Assembly (NCBI GenBank): GCA_024276515.1 | Contig: JAJRXB010000341.1 | Coordinates: 1-40,571 of the forward strand | From: Chloroflexota bacterium | GTDB taxonomy: Bacteria; Chloroflexota; Anaerolineae; 4572-78; NAK82 | Length of the DNA: 40,571 bases | Reading direction: 5' to 3' | Shown here: positions 27,867-37,224 of the stretch, piece after piece | Position numbering within the stretch: the first letter of the stretch is position 1 | Layout: each line of letters opens with the position of its first letter | Notes under the pieces: model-generated | Databases searched by the model: none | What the model was told of the DNA's origin: nothing | What the model saw: the letters and a program-made list of their open reading frames with translations, nothing else | Position numbers and translations under genes: made by a program

Positions 27867-29147
27867 ATGTTCATCGGCCAACAATCCAAAGCGCAAATCA
27901 TCGAAGACTACGCCCGCTACGTGAATCCAGGCCGCGTATCCGTTTTCAAACAGATGGGGCTCGACTTTGTGCCAGGCCGGCGTGAGGGGGTGTGGCTGTG
28001 GGACGTGGACGAAAGCCGCCGGCTCCTCAACTGCCGTTGTTCCGGCGGGGTGTTCAACCTGGGACATCGTCCGCCGCGCGTGGTGGAGACGTTGAAAGCG
28101 GCGATGGACGAGATTGACGTGGGCGACCACATGCTGCTGGACGAGATGCGGGCCGCGCTGGGCAAGCGGCTGGCCCAACTCACGCCGGGCGACATTCAAT
28201 TTTCCACCTTCTCCCCCGGCGGCGCCGAAGCGATTGACGTGGCCATCAAGCTGGCGCGGGGCTACACCGGCCGGCCGGGCGTCATCTCGGTGAAGGGAGG
28301 CTACCACGGTCACACCGGCTTTGCCCTGGCGACGGGTGAGGATTCCTTCCGCGGCAAGTTCGGGCCGATGCCCCCCGGCTTCAGCAAAGTCCCCTTCGGC
28401 GACGCCGACGCGCTGGCGGACGCAGTGAGCGAGGAGACAGCCGCCGTCATCATCGAGACCATCCCGGCCACGGCCGGCATGCTCATCCCCCCCGACGACT
28501 ACTACCCCCGCGTGCGCCAGATTTGCGACGCCCACGGCGCGCAGCTCATCGTGGACGAGGTGCAATCGGGGCTGGGACGGACCGGCCGCATGTGGGCCAT
28601 CGAGGAGTGGGGCGTGGTGCCCGACATCCTGGTGACAGGCAAAGGACTCAGCGGCGCGGTGTACCCGATGTCGGCCACCTGCCATCGGCCCCACCTGGAC
28701 GCCTTCTTCCAGGAGAGCCCTTTTATCCACCTGTCGTCCTTCGGGGGGGCGGCGCTGGGCTGCGTCGCCGCGCTGACCACCCTCGATCAAACCACCGAGC
28801 CGGGCTTTATGGAACACGTCCAGGCCATGGGCGAGCGCTTTGAAGACGGTTTCGTCGAGTTGCGTTCGCGCCACCAGATTGTGGCCGGCTGGCGGCGGCG
28901 GGGATTGATGATCGGCTTTGAGCTGGTAGACCCTCGGATGGGACCGGCGATGAGCGTCGCCCTGGCGCAGAACGGTGTGCTGGCCGTCTTTGCCAATCAC
29001 CGGCCCAGCACCATCCAGATCATGCCGCCCCTCATCATCCAACCCGACGAGGTGGATTTTGTGCTGGAGGCGCTGGAGCGGTCGCTGACCTTCCTCACGG
29101 CACACCCCGAGATGGCGGAGTTGATCCCCAACGTGGGGGTGACGTAA
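27867..29147 (+). CDS. Class III (acetylornithine/GSA-type) PLP-dependent aminotransferase
   Basis: FSPGGAEAIDVAIKLARGYTGR, GGYHGHTGFAL, LIVDEVQSGLGRTGRMWA, VTGKGLSGAVYPMSA; ATG 27867. Confidence 0.93.
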   Translation: MFIGQQSKAQIIEDYARYVNPGRVSVFKQMGLDFVPGRREGVWLWDVDESRRLLNCRCSGGVFNLGHRPPRVVETLKAAMDEIDVGDHMLLDEMRAALGKRLAQLTPGDIQFSTFSPGGAEAIDVAIKLARGYTGRPGVISVKGGYHGHTGFALATGEDSFRGKFGPMPPGFSKVPFGDADALADAVSEETAAVIIETIPATAGMLIPPDDYYPRVRQICDAHGAQLIVDEVQSGLGRTGRMWAIEEWGVVPDILVTGKGLSGAVYPMSATCHRPHLDAFFQESPFIHLSSFGGAALGCVAALTTLDQTTEPGFMEHVQAMGERFEDGFVELRSRHQIVAGWRRRGLMIGFELVDPRMGPAMSVALAQNGVLAVFANHRPSTIQIMPPLIIQPDEVDFVLEALERSLTFLTAHPEMAELIPNVGVT

Positions 29148-29201
29148 GGAGGAGAGGTAACTATCTATTCATCTGCTCTTCGAAATGTCGGGCTTTTCTC
29201 T

Positions 29202-29263
29202 GCCGGGATTAGGGGATGAGAGGATTTAACCTAAGCTTTATCCCCCAATCCCCTAATCCCGGC
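29202..29263. repeat. Intergenic hairpin with 14-bp perfect arms
   Basis: GCCGGGATTAGGGG (29202-29215) / CCCCTAATCCCGGC (29250-29263). Confidence 0.75.
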
Positions 29264-29311
29264 GAACAGGGTGAATGGTTACACGGAAAGACTGGAGGGA
29301 TGGGGGAACCG

Positions 29312-31927
29312 ATGGAGAAGACACCCTTTGTTCTGCAATTCCACGAGATAAGCGAAGACGACGCGCGGCTGGTGGGCGGCAAAGGTTTGCGCCTGGCCGA
29401 GATGTCGCAAGCGGGGCTGCCTGTTCCTCCCGGCTTCTGCGTGACGACGACCGCCTATCGCGCCTTTTTGTCGCACAATGGGCTGGCGCCGGCCGTGGCG
29501 GCCGGCGACGAGGCGACCGTGCGCCATCTCATCGCCACGGCCGAGTTGCCCCCAAACATCGCCACCGCCATCGTCGAGGCTTACGAAGGATTGCGCGGCC
29601 CGGTGGCCGTCCGCTCCTCGGCCACCGCCGAGGACAGCCACGACGCCTCCTTCGCCGGTCAATACGACACCTTCCTCAACGTGATCGGCGCCGAAGCGGT
29701 GCTGGACAAAGTGCGGGCTTGCTGGGTGGGACTCTGGAGCGAACGCGCCCTGACTTACATGCGAGAGCAGGGGCTCAACCCCTTCCAGGCCGATATGGGA
29801 GTGGTGGTGCAGCGCCAGGGACAGGCCCAGGCGGCCGGCGTCCTCTTCACCCTCAACCCGACCACCGGACGCGAAGAGGAGATGGTGGTCGAAGCGGTCT
29901 GGGGGCTGGGCGAGGCGGTCGTCTCGGGCCGGGTGACGCCCGACCGCTACGTGATCCACGTCTACGAGCGTCGGGTGTTGACCCGCGACATCGCCAACCA
30001 GTCCGTCGTCCTGGTCACCGGCGGCGACGGCGGGGTGCGCGAAGAGCCCCTCCCCCCCGACCAGCACGACCGGCCCGTCCTCGGCGACGAACAACTGCTG
30101 GCATTGACCGACCTGGGCCGTCGAGTGCAGGCCATCTACGGCTACCCCCAGGACATTGAATGGGCGCTGGTGGACGACGATTTCGTCCTGCTCCAAACCC
30201 GACCGCTGACCTCTTTCAGCTTCGACCCCGGCCTGGGCCAGTGGACTTCGGGCAACTACCGGGAGGTGCTGCCCGGCTTTGCCAGCCCGCTGGCCCTGTC
30301 GTTGAGCCTGGAGCACGATTACGGACGCGCCCTCAGCGAGTTCTTCCGCGACATCAAAATGGGCGAGGCCCCGCCCGGCACCGTGTGGGGCCGACCCTTC
30401 TTCGGTCGAGCCTATTGGAACGTGGGCGTCGCCAAGCGATTCGCCGCCCTGATCCCCGGCTTCAAAGAGCGCGTCTTCGACCAGACCGTCGGCATCGAAC
30501 CCACCTACGAAGGGGACGGGCTGACCACCCCCTGGTCGCCCCGGACCATCCTGCGCGCGTTGCCCATCCTGTTCGCCCTCAACGACCAGTTCAAAAAAGG
30601 CTGGCGCGAAGGACGTGCCTACCGCGACCGATTTTTGAACGAAATCGAGCCGGCCCTGAACGCCGTGGACCCGGCCTCCCTCTCGGACGCGGAATTGGCC
30701 GACTATTGCCACCAGATGGCCGAACTGCACTGGGAGGCCAACGGCACCGCCATCCGGGTCAGCATCCTTTCTACCCAGGCGCAAGACGACTTTGAGCCGA
30801 TGGTCCGCCGCCTGAACGCCACGTTGCCCCCCGACCAACGCATTGCCGAGGGAGACTTGATCACCGGCCTGAGCGACGTGCGTACCGCCCAGCCCACGCT
30901 GGAGTTGTGGGAACTGGCCCGCGCCGCCCTGGACGACCCCCAGGTGGCAACCGCCGTCACCCAGGGGGACCCGGACGGCATCCCAGAGCGACTCCAGGCC
31001 ACCGAGGCGGGCCGTGCCTTCTGGCAGCAGGTGCAGGATTACCTGACACGCTACCATTACATGGCCCCCATAGACGAGGACCTCAGCCAGCCCCGCTGGG
31101 ACGAGGACCCCAGCTTTGTGCTCTCCACGTTGCAGGCCTACGCCCGCGCCGACGAGTCGGTGGACCCGGCGCGTCACCTGGCGGCCCAGCGGCAGGTGCG
31201 CCGGACGACCGAGCGGCGCGTGCTGGAGATTCTGTCGCGCGGCTGGCGACGACTGTGGCCCTTTGGCCGGCGGTCGTTCATCAAGCAATTGCGCCTGGTC
31301 CGGCGTTACGTCTGGTGGCGAGAGGAGACGCGGGTCATCGCCTCGCGCGCCTTTTACCAGTGTCGCCGTTTTTACAAAGAGCTGGGCCACCGCTGGGCCG
31401 AGCAGGGCATCCTCGACGAGCCGGAGCACATCTTTCTGCTGCGCTGGCCGGCCATCCGTGCCGTCCTCGACGGCGAAGCGCCGGCCGAGGGACTGCGGTC
31501 CCAGGTAGCGGACTACCTGCTTCTGAAGACCTGCTACCGCAACTTCGAGCCGCCCGGCGTCATCGGCGTGGGGGCCAGCATGCAGAAGCCGGCCATCCGG
31601 CCCGGCCAACGGGTGTTCGAAGGCATCCCGTGCAGCAGCGGGCGGGTGGAAGGCGTTGCCCGCGTGGTGGAGACGCTGGAGGAGGCGCGGGCCTTGCAGC
31701 GCGGCGAGATTCTGGTCGCCCGCTACACCAACCCCGGCTGGACGCCCCTCTTCAACCTGGCAGGGGGCATCGTCATCGAGGAGGGAGGACTGCTCTCCCA
31801 CGGCGCGGTGGTGGCGCGAGAGTACGGCATCCCGGCGGTGCTGCGCATCGAGGGGGCGACCAAGATCTTTCGCACCGGCCAGCGACTGCGGATTGACGGC
31901 GGAGCCGGGACAGTAGAGATCCTGTAA
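29312..31927 (+). CDS. PEP/pyruvate-binding, PEP-utilising enzyme (rifampin phosphotransferase-like architecture)
   Basis: VGGKGLRLAEMSQAGLPVPPGFCVTT, VRSSATAEDSHDASFAGQYDTFLNV; C-terminal GGLLSHGAVVAREYGIPAVL; ATG 29312. Confidence 0.88.
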   Translation: MEKTPFVLQFHEISEDDARLVGGKGLRLAEMSQAGLPVPPGFCVTTTAYRAFLSHNGLAPAVAAGDEATVRHLIATAELPPNIATAIVEAYEGLRGPVAVRSSATAEDSHDASFAGQYDTFLNVIGAEAVLDKVRACWVGLWSERALTYMREQGLNPFQADMGVVVQRQGQAQAAGVLFTLNPTTGREEEMVVEAVWGLGEAVVSGRVTPDRYVIHVYERRVLTRDIANQSVVLVTGGDGGVREEPLPPDQHDRPVLGDEQLLALTDLGRRVQAIYGYPQDIEWALVDDDFVLLQTRPLTSFSFDPGLGQWTSGNYREVLPGFASPLALSLSLEHDYGRALSEFFRDIKMGEAPPGTVWGRPFFGRAYWNVGVAKRFAALIPGFKERVFDQTVGIEPTYEGDGLTTPWSPRTILRALPILFALNDQFKKGWREGRAYRDRFLNEIEPALNAVDPASLSDAELADYCHQMAELHWEANGTAIRVSILSTQAQDDFEPMVRRLNATLPPDQRIAEGDLITGLSDVRTAQPTLELWELARAALDDPQVATAVTQGDPDGIPERLQATEAGRAFWQQVQDYLTRYHYMAPIDEDLSQPRWDEDPSFVLSTLQAYARADESVDPARHLAAQRQVRRTTERRVLEILSRGWRRLWPFGRRSFIKQLRLVRRYVWWREETRVIASRAFYQCRRFYKELGHRWAEQGILDEPEHIFLLRWPAIRAVLDGEAPAEGLRSQVADYLLLKTCYRNFEPPGVIGVGASMQKPAIRPGQRVFEGIPCSSGRVEGVARVVETLEEARALQRGEILVARYTNPGWTPLFNLAGGIVIEEGGLLSHGAVVAREYGIPAVLRIEGATKIFRTGQRLRIDGGAGTVEIL

Positions 31928-31981
31928 GCTCGTAAAATTTCCCTACGTTGCATCAAATGCGATAGATTGCAACAAAATGCC

Positions 31982-32010
31982 TTGACTTATCGTCTGGCTT
32001 CTGGTACAAT
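31982..32010 (+). promoter_or_regulatory. Sigma70-like promoter
   Basis: TTGACT - 17 bp - TACAAT upstream of the HTH-PocR gene. Confidence 0.6.
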
Positions 32011-32060
32011 TTTGCCTGGACGCGACACACCAACGAGCAGGGTAAGTCCGGGGAGGCGCT

Positions 32061-32822
32061 ATGGCGGATTTGCTCACAACCAAACAGTTGCAAGAACTAT
32101 TGCAGGTTGACCGCACCACCATCTATCGTATGCTGAACGAGGGGCGGATTCCCGGCTTTAAAGTTGGAGGGCAATGGCGGTTCTCGCGTGATGCAATTGA
32201 GGCCTGGTTGCAAGAACAGGAGAGATCGCTGGGACCTTCCACCCCGGATGCCGCGAGAGCCATAAGGCCGACGGTCGAAGCCTTGCCCATCAATTGCGTC
32301 CAGTCCATGCAAGACATCTTCGCCGAGGCGATGGACGTGGGCTCAATCGTCACGCGGCTGGACGGTGAGCCGATCACCGAGATGAGCAATTCTTGCGAGT
32401 TTTGCAACCTGATCCTGTCCAGCCCCTCCGGTCGACAGGGATGTCTCGACTCGTGGCGACAATTGGCCAACCAAATAGATCGCAGACCCCGATTGCACGA
32501 ATGTCACGCCGGCCTGAAGTATGCCCGGGGGCGGATCGAAGTGCAGGACGAGTTTGTGGGGATGGTCTTTGCCGGCCAAATGTCGACAGACGCCGACACC
32601 GGTGGGCTGGAAGCCCGGCTACCAGAACTGGCAGCTCGCTACAACCTCGACGAGGCGAAATTGCGCCGGGCCGTGACCACGGTGCGCCTGAAGCCGAGCC
32701 ACGAGATCCCCAAGCTGTACAGGCTCCTGCAACGGATGGCCGACACCCTATCGGAGGTGGCCTGCGAACGACTGGCGTTGCTTCAAAAGCTGCGCCACAT
32801 CGCAGAGATCACTTCTATGTGA
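32061..32822 (+). CDS. Excisionase-type HTH plus PocR-like sensory domain regulator
   Basis: LLTTKQLQELLQVDRTTIYRMLNEGRIPGFKVGGQWRFSRDAIEAWL; INCVQSMQDIFAEAMDVGSIVTRLDGEPITEMSNSCEFC...GCLDSW..HECHAGL. Confidence 0.88.
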   Translation: MADLLTTKQLQELLQVDRTTIYRMLNEGRIPGFKVGGQWRFSRDAIEAWLQEQERSLGPSTPDAARAIRPTVEALPINCVQSMQDIFAEAMDVGSIVTRLDGEPITEMSNSCEFCNLILSSPSGRQGCLDSWRQLANQIDRRPRLHECHAGLKYARGRIEVQDEFVGMVFAGQMSTDADTGGLEARLPELAARYNLDEAKLRRAVTTVRLKPSHEIPKLYRLLQRMADTLSEVACERLALLQKLRHIAEITSM

Positions 32823-32919
32823 TGGAGCCTTGCGCAGCGTCGCCGGCAGATGGGTTTCGGGAACTTCGGGGGTGGGGGGAGGGCTTTGCCTCCTCTCGCC
32901 GCCAACACGCAAGAGGGAG

Positions 32920-32955
32920 TTATGTAAGGGCGAGGCATGCCTCGCCCTTACATAA
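32920..32955. repeat. Perfect 36-bp palindrome
   Basis: TTATGTAAGGGCGAGGCATGCCTCGCCCTTACATAA. Confidence 0.9.
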
Positions 32956-33009
32956 ACATGGAAGCCACCACGTGTGAAGTTTTTCGGCATGTTACGTGAC
33001 ATGAGTCCA

Positions 33010-33038
33010 TTGACCGCCGAAGAAAGGCATGCTATACT
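33010..33038 (+). promoter_or_regulatory. Sigma70-like promoter of the Rrf2 gene
   Basis: TTGACC - 17 bp - TATACT. Confidence 0.65.
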
Positions 33039-33103
33039 GAAAATACACAATTCCTGTCCGATAAGGATACTTCTCGTGTACGCAGATGGGAAAGGGGAGC
33101 GCT

Positions 33104-33544
33104 GTGGAAATCACCCGTCAGGCAGATTACGCAGTCCGTGCTATGACCTACCTGGCAGAGCTGCCATTGGAAAAGCGAGTCGCAACGGCCACCATCTCTC
33201 GGGTGGAGGGTATCCCCTTGCCGTTTCTCACCAAGGTCATCTCACGGCTGGCGACGGCTGGCCTGGTGGTCACCAGCCGGGGGATGGGGGGTGGCGTATC
33301 GCTGGCCCGTCCGCCCGAGGAGATCACCTTGCTGCAAGTCATCGAGGCGGTGGATGGCCCAATTCTCCTCAATCACTGTCTGCTGCGGTCAGATTCGTGC
33401 GACCGCGAACCTTATTGCGCGGCTCACGACGTGTGGGCCGAGATTCAGGGACGCCTGGTCCAGGAATTGGACACGGTGACAATGGACGATTTGGCCCGGC
33501 GACAAGCCGAGAAAAGAAAAATGTTGGTTGACAGCGGTCAGTAG
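33104..33544 (+). CDS. Rrf2 family transcriptional regulator with Fe-S-type Cys cluster
   Basis: VEITRQADYAVRAMTYLAELP...LPFLTKVISRLATAGLVVTSRGMGGGVSLARPPEEITLLQVIEAVDG...CLLRSDSCDREPYC; GTG start preceded by AAAGGGGAG. Confidence 0.9.
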   Translation: MEITRQADYAVRAMTYLAELPLEKRVATATISRVEGIPLPFLTKVISRLATAGLVVTSRGMGGGVSLARPPEEITLLQVIEAVDGPILLNHCLLRSDSCDREPYCAAHDVWAEIQGRLVQELDTVTMDDLARRQAEKRKMLVDSGQ

Positions 33545-33562
33545 AATTGTTCCCCTTTAAGC

Positions 33563-33611
33563 AACAGCAGGTGGCAGTCACTTGTGGCACAAGTGACTGT
33601 CACCTGCTGTT
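33563..33611. repeat. Long near-perfect palindrome (24-bp arms, 1-nt centre)
   Basis: AACAGCAGGTGGCAGTCACTTGTG-g-CACAAGTGACTGTCACCTGCTGTT, one G/T wobble. Confidence 0.9.
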
Positions 33612-33617
33612 CCCCGT

Positions 33618-34421
33618 CTACTGTCTACTGAATTGAAATCGCTGCCGAAAGCGGCGCAACAGTCGCAGCACAGGCGCACCCAACAGTAGAAGCAGCAACA
33701 GATTGCCGATGGCACGCCCCGCATCCCACCAGAGAGAAGTGGTCAGATAAAACAGGCCATAACGCACCAGGGTTTGCAACAGACCGACGCTCGGCTCCCA
33801 GGTGGTGCTCCCCAACTCCCCGGCGGCCGGCCCTCCGCCGGGGGACACCAGATAAGGCCAGAACCAAAGGTTCATCACCAACCCGTAGAGAAAGCCACTG
33901 AGAGCACCCCAGACTGCCAGCAAGAATACCTCCAGGCGTCCCCGGCCGGAGAAATGCGGCAGCCAGCCCGAGGCCATCCCCATCCAGCCGGCGGCGAACA
34001 TTTGAAAAGGGAGCCAGGGTCCCACCCCGCTGGTGATGATCCCCGACACCAGCATCGAGAGTGCGCCCATCAAAAAACCGAAGTCGGCGCCAAAGACGTA
34101 GCCGCACAGGATGGGCAAAAAGAACATCGCGCTGAAGCCGGCCGGCCCGGGAACCAGACGCAACGTGGCGTTGATGCCCACCAGCACCCCCAACACCGCC
34201 ACCACTCGAGCGTCCATCCGGCGCGTTTCCAGGTTGGCGACGATCACCACCAGGCATAATCCCAACAGCAAAATAAAGATGAGCGGCGCGTCGTCTGTGT
34301 GGGCCATCCCCATAGGGGGTCGTTGCGGAGTGGGCGAGAAGAACGGATACAAAAAAGCCCACCCTCCCAGCACGCTGGCCAGCGCCAGGATGAGCGTCGA
34401 AAGAAATTGGGACTTCGTCAT
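33618..34421 (-). CDS. ECF transporter S component (putative cobalamin, CbrT-like)
   Basis: Six-TM small membrane protein, next to EcfA and EcfT genes in a cobalamin-riboswitch operon. Confidence 0.75.
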   Translation of the reverse strand: MTKSQFLSTLILALASVLGGWAFLYPFFSPTPQRPPMGMAHTDDAPLIFILLLGLCLVVIVANLETRRMDARVVAVLGVLVGINATLRLVPGPAGFSAMFFLPILCGYVFGADFGFLMGALSMLVSGIITSGVGPWLPFQMFAAGWMGMASGWLPHFSGRGRLEVFLLAVWGALSGFLYGLVMNLWFWPYLVSPGGGPAAGELGSTTWEPSVGLLQTLVRYGLFYLTTSLWWDAGRAIGNLLLLLLLGAPVLRLLRRFRQRFQFSRQ

Positions 34422-34424
34422 TCG

Positions 34425-36128
34425 TCAATCCCCAATCCCCAACCCCCGCAACACGTCCTCCACCGTCAAAAAGCGGTCGTCGCGCAACAGCTTGTTGATT
34501 TGAGAGGCAAAAATCAGCGAGCCGGTCATCACCTCGCGCACCGGACCGTCTACCACCACCTGCCCCTCGCCCAGGATCACCACCCGGTCGGCGCAGCGGG
34601 CGACCAGTTCCACGTCGTGGGTGGCCATCACCACCGCCACCCCCCGGCGACGCAAGTCGGTGAGGATGGCGGTCAGTTGTTCTTTGTTGATGTAATCGAG
34701 ACCGCGCGTTGGCTCATCCAGGAGCAAAATCTCCGGCCCGGCAACCAGGATGGCAGCCAGGGCCGCCCGCTGACGCTCGCCGGTGCTCAGGTCGCGGGGA
34801 TAGGCCTGGGCCAGGTCGCTGAGGCCCAGCCGGTCCAACAAGGGGTGGACGTCGGCCTGGGGGATCTGATGCGCCCGGCAGGTGAAGGTCAACTCGTCGG
34901 CCACCGTCTCGCTGAAGAGAAGTCGCCCGGGGTTCTGGGGCACAAAACCCACCCGTCGGGTTATTTCGGTCAGCGACATCTTCCCCGTGTCCTGGTCGAG
35001 GATGCGGATTCTCCCCCGTTGCGGGCGCAGCACACCCACTATGTTCTTGAGCAGGGTGCTTTTGCCAGACCCGTTGCGTCCCATCAGCGCCACCAACTCG
35101 CCTCGTTCCACGTCGAGGCTCACACCCCGGAGCGCGTCGGCGCCGTTGTAGCGATACCACACGTTCCGGGCGGCGATGGCGGGCGACGGGGGACCTGCAA
35201 TTTGCACCTGGGGGAAGATGATTCGCGAGTCACCCACCTCCGTTCTTGCCTGCGCCGGTCCGTCGGCCTCGGGGGGGAGAGGGGAGTCGGGGCGAGCGGT
35301 CGCAAGCAAGTCGGCGGCAAAGGCGCGCCCCTCTTTGATGGTCAGCGGCACAGGCTGCCAGCCGAGCTTCCGTCCCAACTGCACCAGAGGAGGAGCGAGT
35401 TCTGCCCGCGCCAACACCTGGCGCGGGTCGCCGACGATAGGGGGCTGGCCCTGCGCCGGCAGATAACACACCCGGTCGGCGTATTGGGCCACCCGCTCCA
35501 GCCGGTGCTCGGAGATGACGATGGTCAGTCCCAGGTCTTCGTTCAGCTTTTGGAGGATGGTCAACACCTCTTCGGCGGCCTGCGGGTCGAGTTGCGAGGT
35601 TGGCTCGTCGAGGACCAGCACCGACGGTTGCAGGGTCAGCACGCTGCCAATGGCAACCCGCTGGCGCTCGCCGCCGGAGAGGGTCTCGACCCGCCGGTGG
35701 CGCAGGTGGGCGATGGAGAGTTGGTCGAGCACTTCTTCTACCCGCTTGCGCATCGTGGTTTGCGGGAGGTTGTGATTTTCCATAGCAAAGGCCAGTTCGT
35801 CTTCCACCCGCCGGGTGACGAATTGCGCTTCGGGGTCCTGGAACACGAAGCCGACCAGGTCGCTCATACCGCGCGGTCCCAGGGCCACCGGATCGCGGCC
35901 GGCCACGCGCACCTGGCCGCGAATCGTCCCGCCGTGGAAATGAGGGACCAACCCGTTCAAACAGCGGAGCAGGGTGCTCTTCCCTGCCCCCGAAGGTCCC
36001 ATCACCAGCAAAAATTCGCCAGCCGACACCCGAAGGGAAACGTCGCGCAGGGCGGGGAGTTTTTGGTTGGGATAATGATAGGTGACGCCGATCAGTTCAA
36101 TACCCATAGGGCGTTTCGTCATAAGCAA
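34425..36128 (-). CDS. ECF transporter duplicated ATP-binding protein (EcfA-EcfA' fusion)
   Basis: Two Walker A motifs [14 protein letters not shown] and [27 protein letters not shown] and [13 protein letters not shown]. Confidence 0.93.
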   Translation of the reverse strand: MLMTKRPMGIELIGVTYHYPNQKLPALRDVSLRVSAGEFLLVMGPSGAGKSTLLRCLNGLVPHFHGGTIRGQVRVAGRDPVALGPRGMSDLVGFVFQDPEAQFVTRRVEDELAFAMENHNLPQTTMRKRVEEVLDQLSIAHLRHRRVETLSGGERQRVAIGSVLTLQPSVLVLDEPTSQLDPQAAEEVLTILQKLNEDLGLTIVISEHRLERVAQYADRVCYLPAQGQPPIVGDPRQVLARAELAPPLVQLGRKLGWQPVPLTIKEGRAFAADLLATARPDSPLPPEADGPAQARTEVGDSRIIFPQVQIAGPPSPAIAARNVWYRYNGADALRGVSLDVERGELVALMGRNGSGKSTLLKNIVGVLRPQRGRIRILDQDTGKMSLTEITRRVGFVPQNPGRLLFSETVADELTFTCRAHQIPQADVHPLLDRLGLSDLAQAYPRDLSTGERQRAALAAILVAGPEILLLDEPTRGLDYINKEQLTAILTDLRRRGVAVVMATHDVELVARCADRVVILGEGQVVVDGPVREVMTGSLIFASQINKLLRDDRFLTVEDVLRGLGIGD

Positions 36129-37224
36129 CCTCTCCGGTCAAGCGGCCGGCCAGGGCCGGCGCAGCGATGAGCAAGAGTGCCAGACCGATGAGCGGGTCGA
36201 AGGGGGGCCAGCCCAGTCGTGGATAGGGATAAAAGATAAGGGCGGAGCGATGAGTGACCCACGTCGCCAGGATGACCAACGTGGTAGTGATCGAGGCAGC
36301 GGCTACCAGCGAATCGCTCCGTCGCCACAGGTCGCGCCGGTAGCGACTGCGTCGCACGGTTTGCCCGACCATCCACAGGACGGCGACCAGCATCACGCCG
36401 CCGGCCAGCATCGTCGTCCCCCCAACGGCTTTGTTGGGAAAGTAACTCAGGGCGAAAGCCCCGCTGACCAGCACGACCAGGGCCAGGGCGATGATACTTT
36501 TGAACAGTAGCTCGGAGCGACCAGCGCGATCCGTCCCCGTGAGGGAAGCGGGGGGCGGCTGGCCCCCGAAGCCACGCGCGTCCATCGACTCGGCCAGGGT
36601 GATGCTGCGTTCCAGCCCTTCGGTCAGCAGCGCGACGAAAAGGGGAAGCAGGTCGCGGACGCCCCGGAAGCGGTGGCCGCGCAGCGCCTGTGCTTCGCGG
36701 ATCTCTCGCTGGGCGACGACCATCTGGGGCACAAAGGTGATGGCAATGGAGGCCACAATCGCCGATTGGTAGAGAAAGGCGGGTGTGCTGCGCAAAAGCT
36801 GGTAGTGATCCACCAGCGTGTTGAAAGTAGCAAAGGTGACGAGCACTCCCATCAGAGCCAGGCCGGTGGTCAGGCCGTAGACCAAGCTCTCCAGAGTGAC
36901 CTGGCCGCCAATCTGTATCAAGGCTGGCCCCTGCTGCAATGGCGTCGCCAGCTTCCAGCGCAGAGTGGGCAGGGTGAAGAGCAAAGTGTCGCCGGCACTG
37001 ACGAACAGCAGGTTGAAGGCGACGCTGAAGAGGACCAGAATCAGCCCGATGCGAAGAAACACCCCCCATTGACGAGCAGTGGGCGACGTCCGGCCCAGGG
37101 TGACGTAGTTGGCGCCCACGGCCAGGATGGCGACGAGCAGGTAAAAAGGGTTTTTGGTCAACACGACCGACGTCAGCGAGGCCAGCAGCCACAAGCCCCA
37201 CGCCTTGGGGTGATACATATTCAC
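36097..37224 (-). CDS. ECF transporter T component
   Basis: Multi-TM; REIREAQALRGHRFRG and LAESMDARGFGG (A-R-G signature motifs). Confidence 0.9.
   Translation of the reverse strand: MNMYHPKAWGLWLLASLTSVVLTKNPFYLLVAILAVGANYVTLGRTSPTARQWGVFLRIGLILVLFSVAFNLLFVSAGDTLLFTLPTLRWKLATPLQQGPALIQIGGQVTLESLVYGLTTGLALMGVLVTFATFNTLVDHYQLLRSTPAFLYQSAIVASIAITFVPQMVVAQREIREAQALRGHRFRGVRDLLPLFVALLTEGLERSITLAESMDARGFGGQPPPASLTGTDRAGRSELLFKSIIALALVVLVSGAFALSYFPNKAVGGTTMLAGGVMLVAVLWMVGQTVRRSRYRRDLWRRSDSLVAAASITTTLVILATWVTHRSALIFYPYPRLGWPPFDPLIGLALLLIAAPALAGRLTGEVAYDETPYGY

Noticed and set aside
27846-29105. 419-aa minus-strand ORF opposite the aminotransferase
   Set aside because: Antisense shadow of a confident class III aminotransferase; no recognisable domain.
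29279-31801. 840-aa minus-strand ORF opposite the PEP-utilising enzyme
   Set aside because: High-GC shadow frame; low-complexity Gly/Arg/His/Gln-rich translation without family motifs, while the plus-strand frame has clear ones.
34299-36170. 623-aa plus-strand ORF opposite the ECF ATPase
   Set aside because: Antisense shadow of the EcfAA' gene; composition atypical of a real protein.
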